Shown here: positions 5,769 to 6,682 of the stretch, piece after piece
Numbering within the stretch: position 1 is the first letter of the stretch
Layout: every line of letters begins with the position of its first letter
Assembly (NCBI GenBank): GCA_030635995.1
Contig: DAOVXU010000093.1
Location: 1-6,682, forward strand
Origin: Arcobacter sp.
GTDB taxonomy: Bacteria; Campylobacterota; Campylobacteria; Campylobacterales; Arcobacteraceae
DNA length: 6,682 nt
Direction of reading: 5' to 3'
Program-made: the position numbers and the translations under genes
Notes under the pieces: model-generated
Told to the model about the DNA's origin: nothing
What the model saw: only the letters and a program-made list of their open reading frames with translations
The model's database searches: none

Positions 5769-6050
5769 ATAGATATTATTTTATTAAGCATCTCAATTAT
5801 TTTTTTTATAGGTGTTACTTTTTTAGTTATAAAACAAATAAAATCTAATCGTTTTTCAGATAAATCTACAATTGTAAAAAAATCAGAAATTATAGATGGT
5901 TATAAAAAAAGTTTAGACTTAATAGATACTAAAGATGAGACAAATGAACTTCTAAAATCTATAAATCAAGAATTATCAAGAAATATTTTTTTCGATCAAG
6001 ATGAGTTAAAAAAAGCAATGCAAGAATTAATTGCATATAGTGTTAAGTAA
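5769..6050 (+). CDS. Small single-pass membrane protein of unknown function, apparent non-AUG start
   Basis: I do not recognise the family. The reading frame is open from just after an in-frame TAA at 5763-5765 to the TAA at 6048-6050, about 93 aa if it begins at AUA 5769. Residues 3-21 are strongly hydrophobic (IILLSISIIFFIGVTFLVI), followed by KQIKSNR, so one membrane helix with a cytoplasmic tail is likely. The rest is a charged, helical tail rich in Lys, Asp and Glu, ending QELIAYSVK. No ATG, GTG, TTG or CTG occurs in this frame before an ATG at 6018, only 10 codons from the end. AUA at 5769 has ideal spacing (6 nt) from AAGGA; AUU at 5766 is the alternative. It lies in an operon between hemN and the Fe-S protein, whose ATG immediately follows its stop, so it probably acts with or is co-regulated with them. 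A point change or sequencing error of ATG to ATA could also explain the start. Confidence 0.65.
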   Translation: MDIILLSISIIFFIGVTFLVIKQIKSNRFSDKSTIVKKSEIIDGYKKSLDLIDTKDETNELLKSINQELSRNIFFDQDELKKAMQELIAYSVK

Positions 6051-6682
6051 ATGCAAATAGATAATAAATTTGATTATACAAGTATAAGTGATGAGTGTAT
6101 CAAGTGTGGTAAATGTAAACCTGTATGTACAATATTTAATATAAATCAAGATGAGGCTACATCTCCTAGAGGTTTTATAGATCTACTTGGAGCTTATCAT
6201 CAAGGTGATTTAGAATTAGATATGAATGCTAAAGATATATTTGAATCGTGTTTCTTATGTACCGCTTGTGTTGATGTATGTCCTAATGACCTACCAACAG
6301 ATATGATTATAGAACAAGTAAGAAGTGATATAGCTAAAAAATATGGAATAGCTTGGTATAAAAAAGCTTTTTTCTTCCTTTTAAGAAATAGAAAAATTAT
6401 GGATTTTTTAGCAAAACTTGGTTGGGTATTTCAAACTTGTGGTATCAAAATAGATGAAAAAAAACAATCAGGGCTTTTTAGAATAAATCTTCCAATGGAG
6501 ATGATAAAAGATAGAAGTATTCCATATGCAGATAGAACAAGTTTTTTAAATAAATATCCCAAAGATATACCAGCTACAAATAGATACAACCTTACAGAAG
6601 AAAACTATAAATTACCAAATAAAAGAGTTGCAATATTTATAGGATGTATGGGTAACTATGCGTATACAAATATAGGAGATAG
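6051..6682 (+). CDS. (Fe-S)-binding oxidoreductase subunit, GlcF/CCG-domain type (3' end cut by window)
   Basis: Only the first 210 residues are present; the frame stays open to the edge. Two ferredoxin-type 4Fe-4S motifs are clear: C16, C19, C22, C26 (CIKCGKCKPVC) and C67, C70, C73, C77 (CFLCTACVDVCP). A linker follows, then KRVAIFIGCMGNY at about 191-203, the usual opening of the first cysteine-rich CCG domain found in GlcF, GlpC, HdrB/HdrD and LutA. No membrane helix or signal peptide is evident, so the protein should be cytoplasmic and pass electrons from a dehydrogenase partner. The partner and substrate cannot be read from this part. The ATG directly abuts the TAA of the small membrane protein gene and has no good Shine-Dalgarno, so translation is probably coupled. 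As I recall, Campylobacter jejuni also has a ferredoxin-type oxidoreductase gene next to hemN, which suggests a conserved neighbourhood. Confidence 0.85.
   Translation, partial: MQIDNKFDYTSISDECIKCGKCKPVCTIFNINQDEATSPRGFIDLLGAYHQGDLELDMNAKDIFESCFLCTACVDVCPNDLPTDMIIEQVRSDIAKKYGIAWYKKAFFFLLRNRKIMDFLAKLGWVFQTCGIKIDEKKQSGLFRINLPMEMIKDRSIPYADRTSFLNKYPKDIPATNRYNLTEENYKLPNKRVAIFIGCMGNYAYTNIGD

Noticed and set aside
5800..5807. Run of eight T in the small membrane protein gene, considered as a phase-variation tract or frameshift error
   Set aside because: The frame before and after the run together give one continuous membrane helix, and neither alternative frame upstream offers a start codon or a hydrophobic segment. 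Phase variation in this group usually uses longer G tracts.
6018..6036. Inverted repeat ATGCAA / TTGCAT with a 7-nt loop before the Fe-S gene
   Set aside because: A 6-bp stem inside coding sequence is expected by chance in AT-rich DNA. There is no T tract, and the next gene is clearly coupled.

Overview
The window is very AT-rich (GC roughly 28 % by eye) and carries ordinary bacterial chromosome genes. The RpoD, HemN and LeuD sequences, the A/T-ending codon use and the FlhX/folK arrangement point to a Campylobacterota member, most likely an Arcobacteraceae (Arcobacter/Aliarcobacter-like) bacterium. This assignment comes from protein style and gene order, not from a database search.

Layout, left to right. 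leuD (minus, 6-503) is the small subunit of isopropylmalate isomerase. It reads away from rpoD (plus, 632-2500), the housekeeping sigma factor; the 128-bp gap holds both promoters. rpoD converges on a three-gene minus-strand unit that runs from about 4304 down to 2569: a FliK-like hook-length protein, then an FlhX (FlhB C-terminal domain homologue), then folK (folate biosynthesis). These three are packed end to end: a 1-nt gap, then a 20-nt overlap. A plus-strand hairpin with a T tract lies at the rpoD/folK junction. From the 86-bp divergent gap at 4305-4390, a plus-strand unit reads to the right edge: hemN (anaerobic haem synthesis), a small single-pass membrane protein of unknown function, and an iron-sulfur protein of the GlcF/CCG-domain type that is cut by the window edge.

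Most of this is core metabolism and flagellar housekeeping, and I see no mobile element, RNA gene, CRISPR array or clearly new multi-gene system. Two things deserve attention. First, the small gene between hemN and the Fe-S protein has no ATG, GTG or TTG near its 5' end in any frame, yet it has a good ribosome binding site and reads as a sensible membrane protein, so it seems to start at AUA or AUU. Second, the FliK-like and FlhX proteins, which correspond to the two halves of the flagellar export specificity switch, are encoded as a translationally linked pair, with FlhX beginning almost exactly where FlhB self-cleaves.
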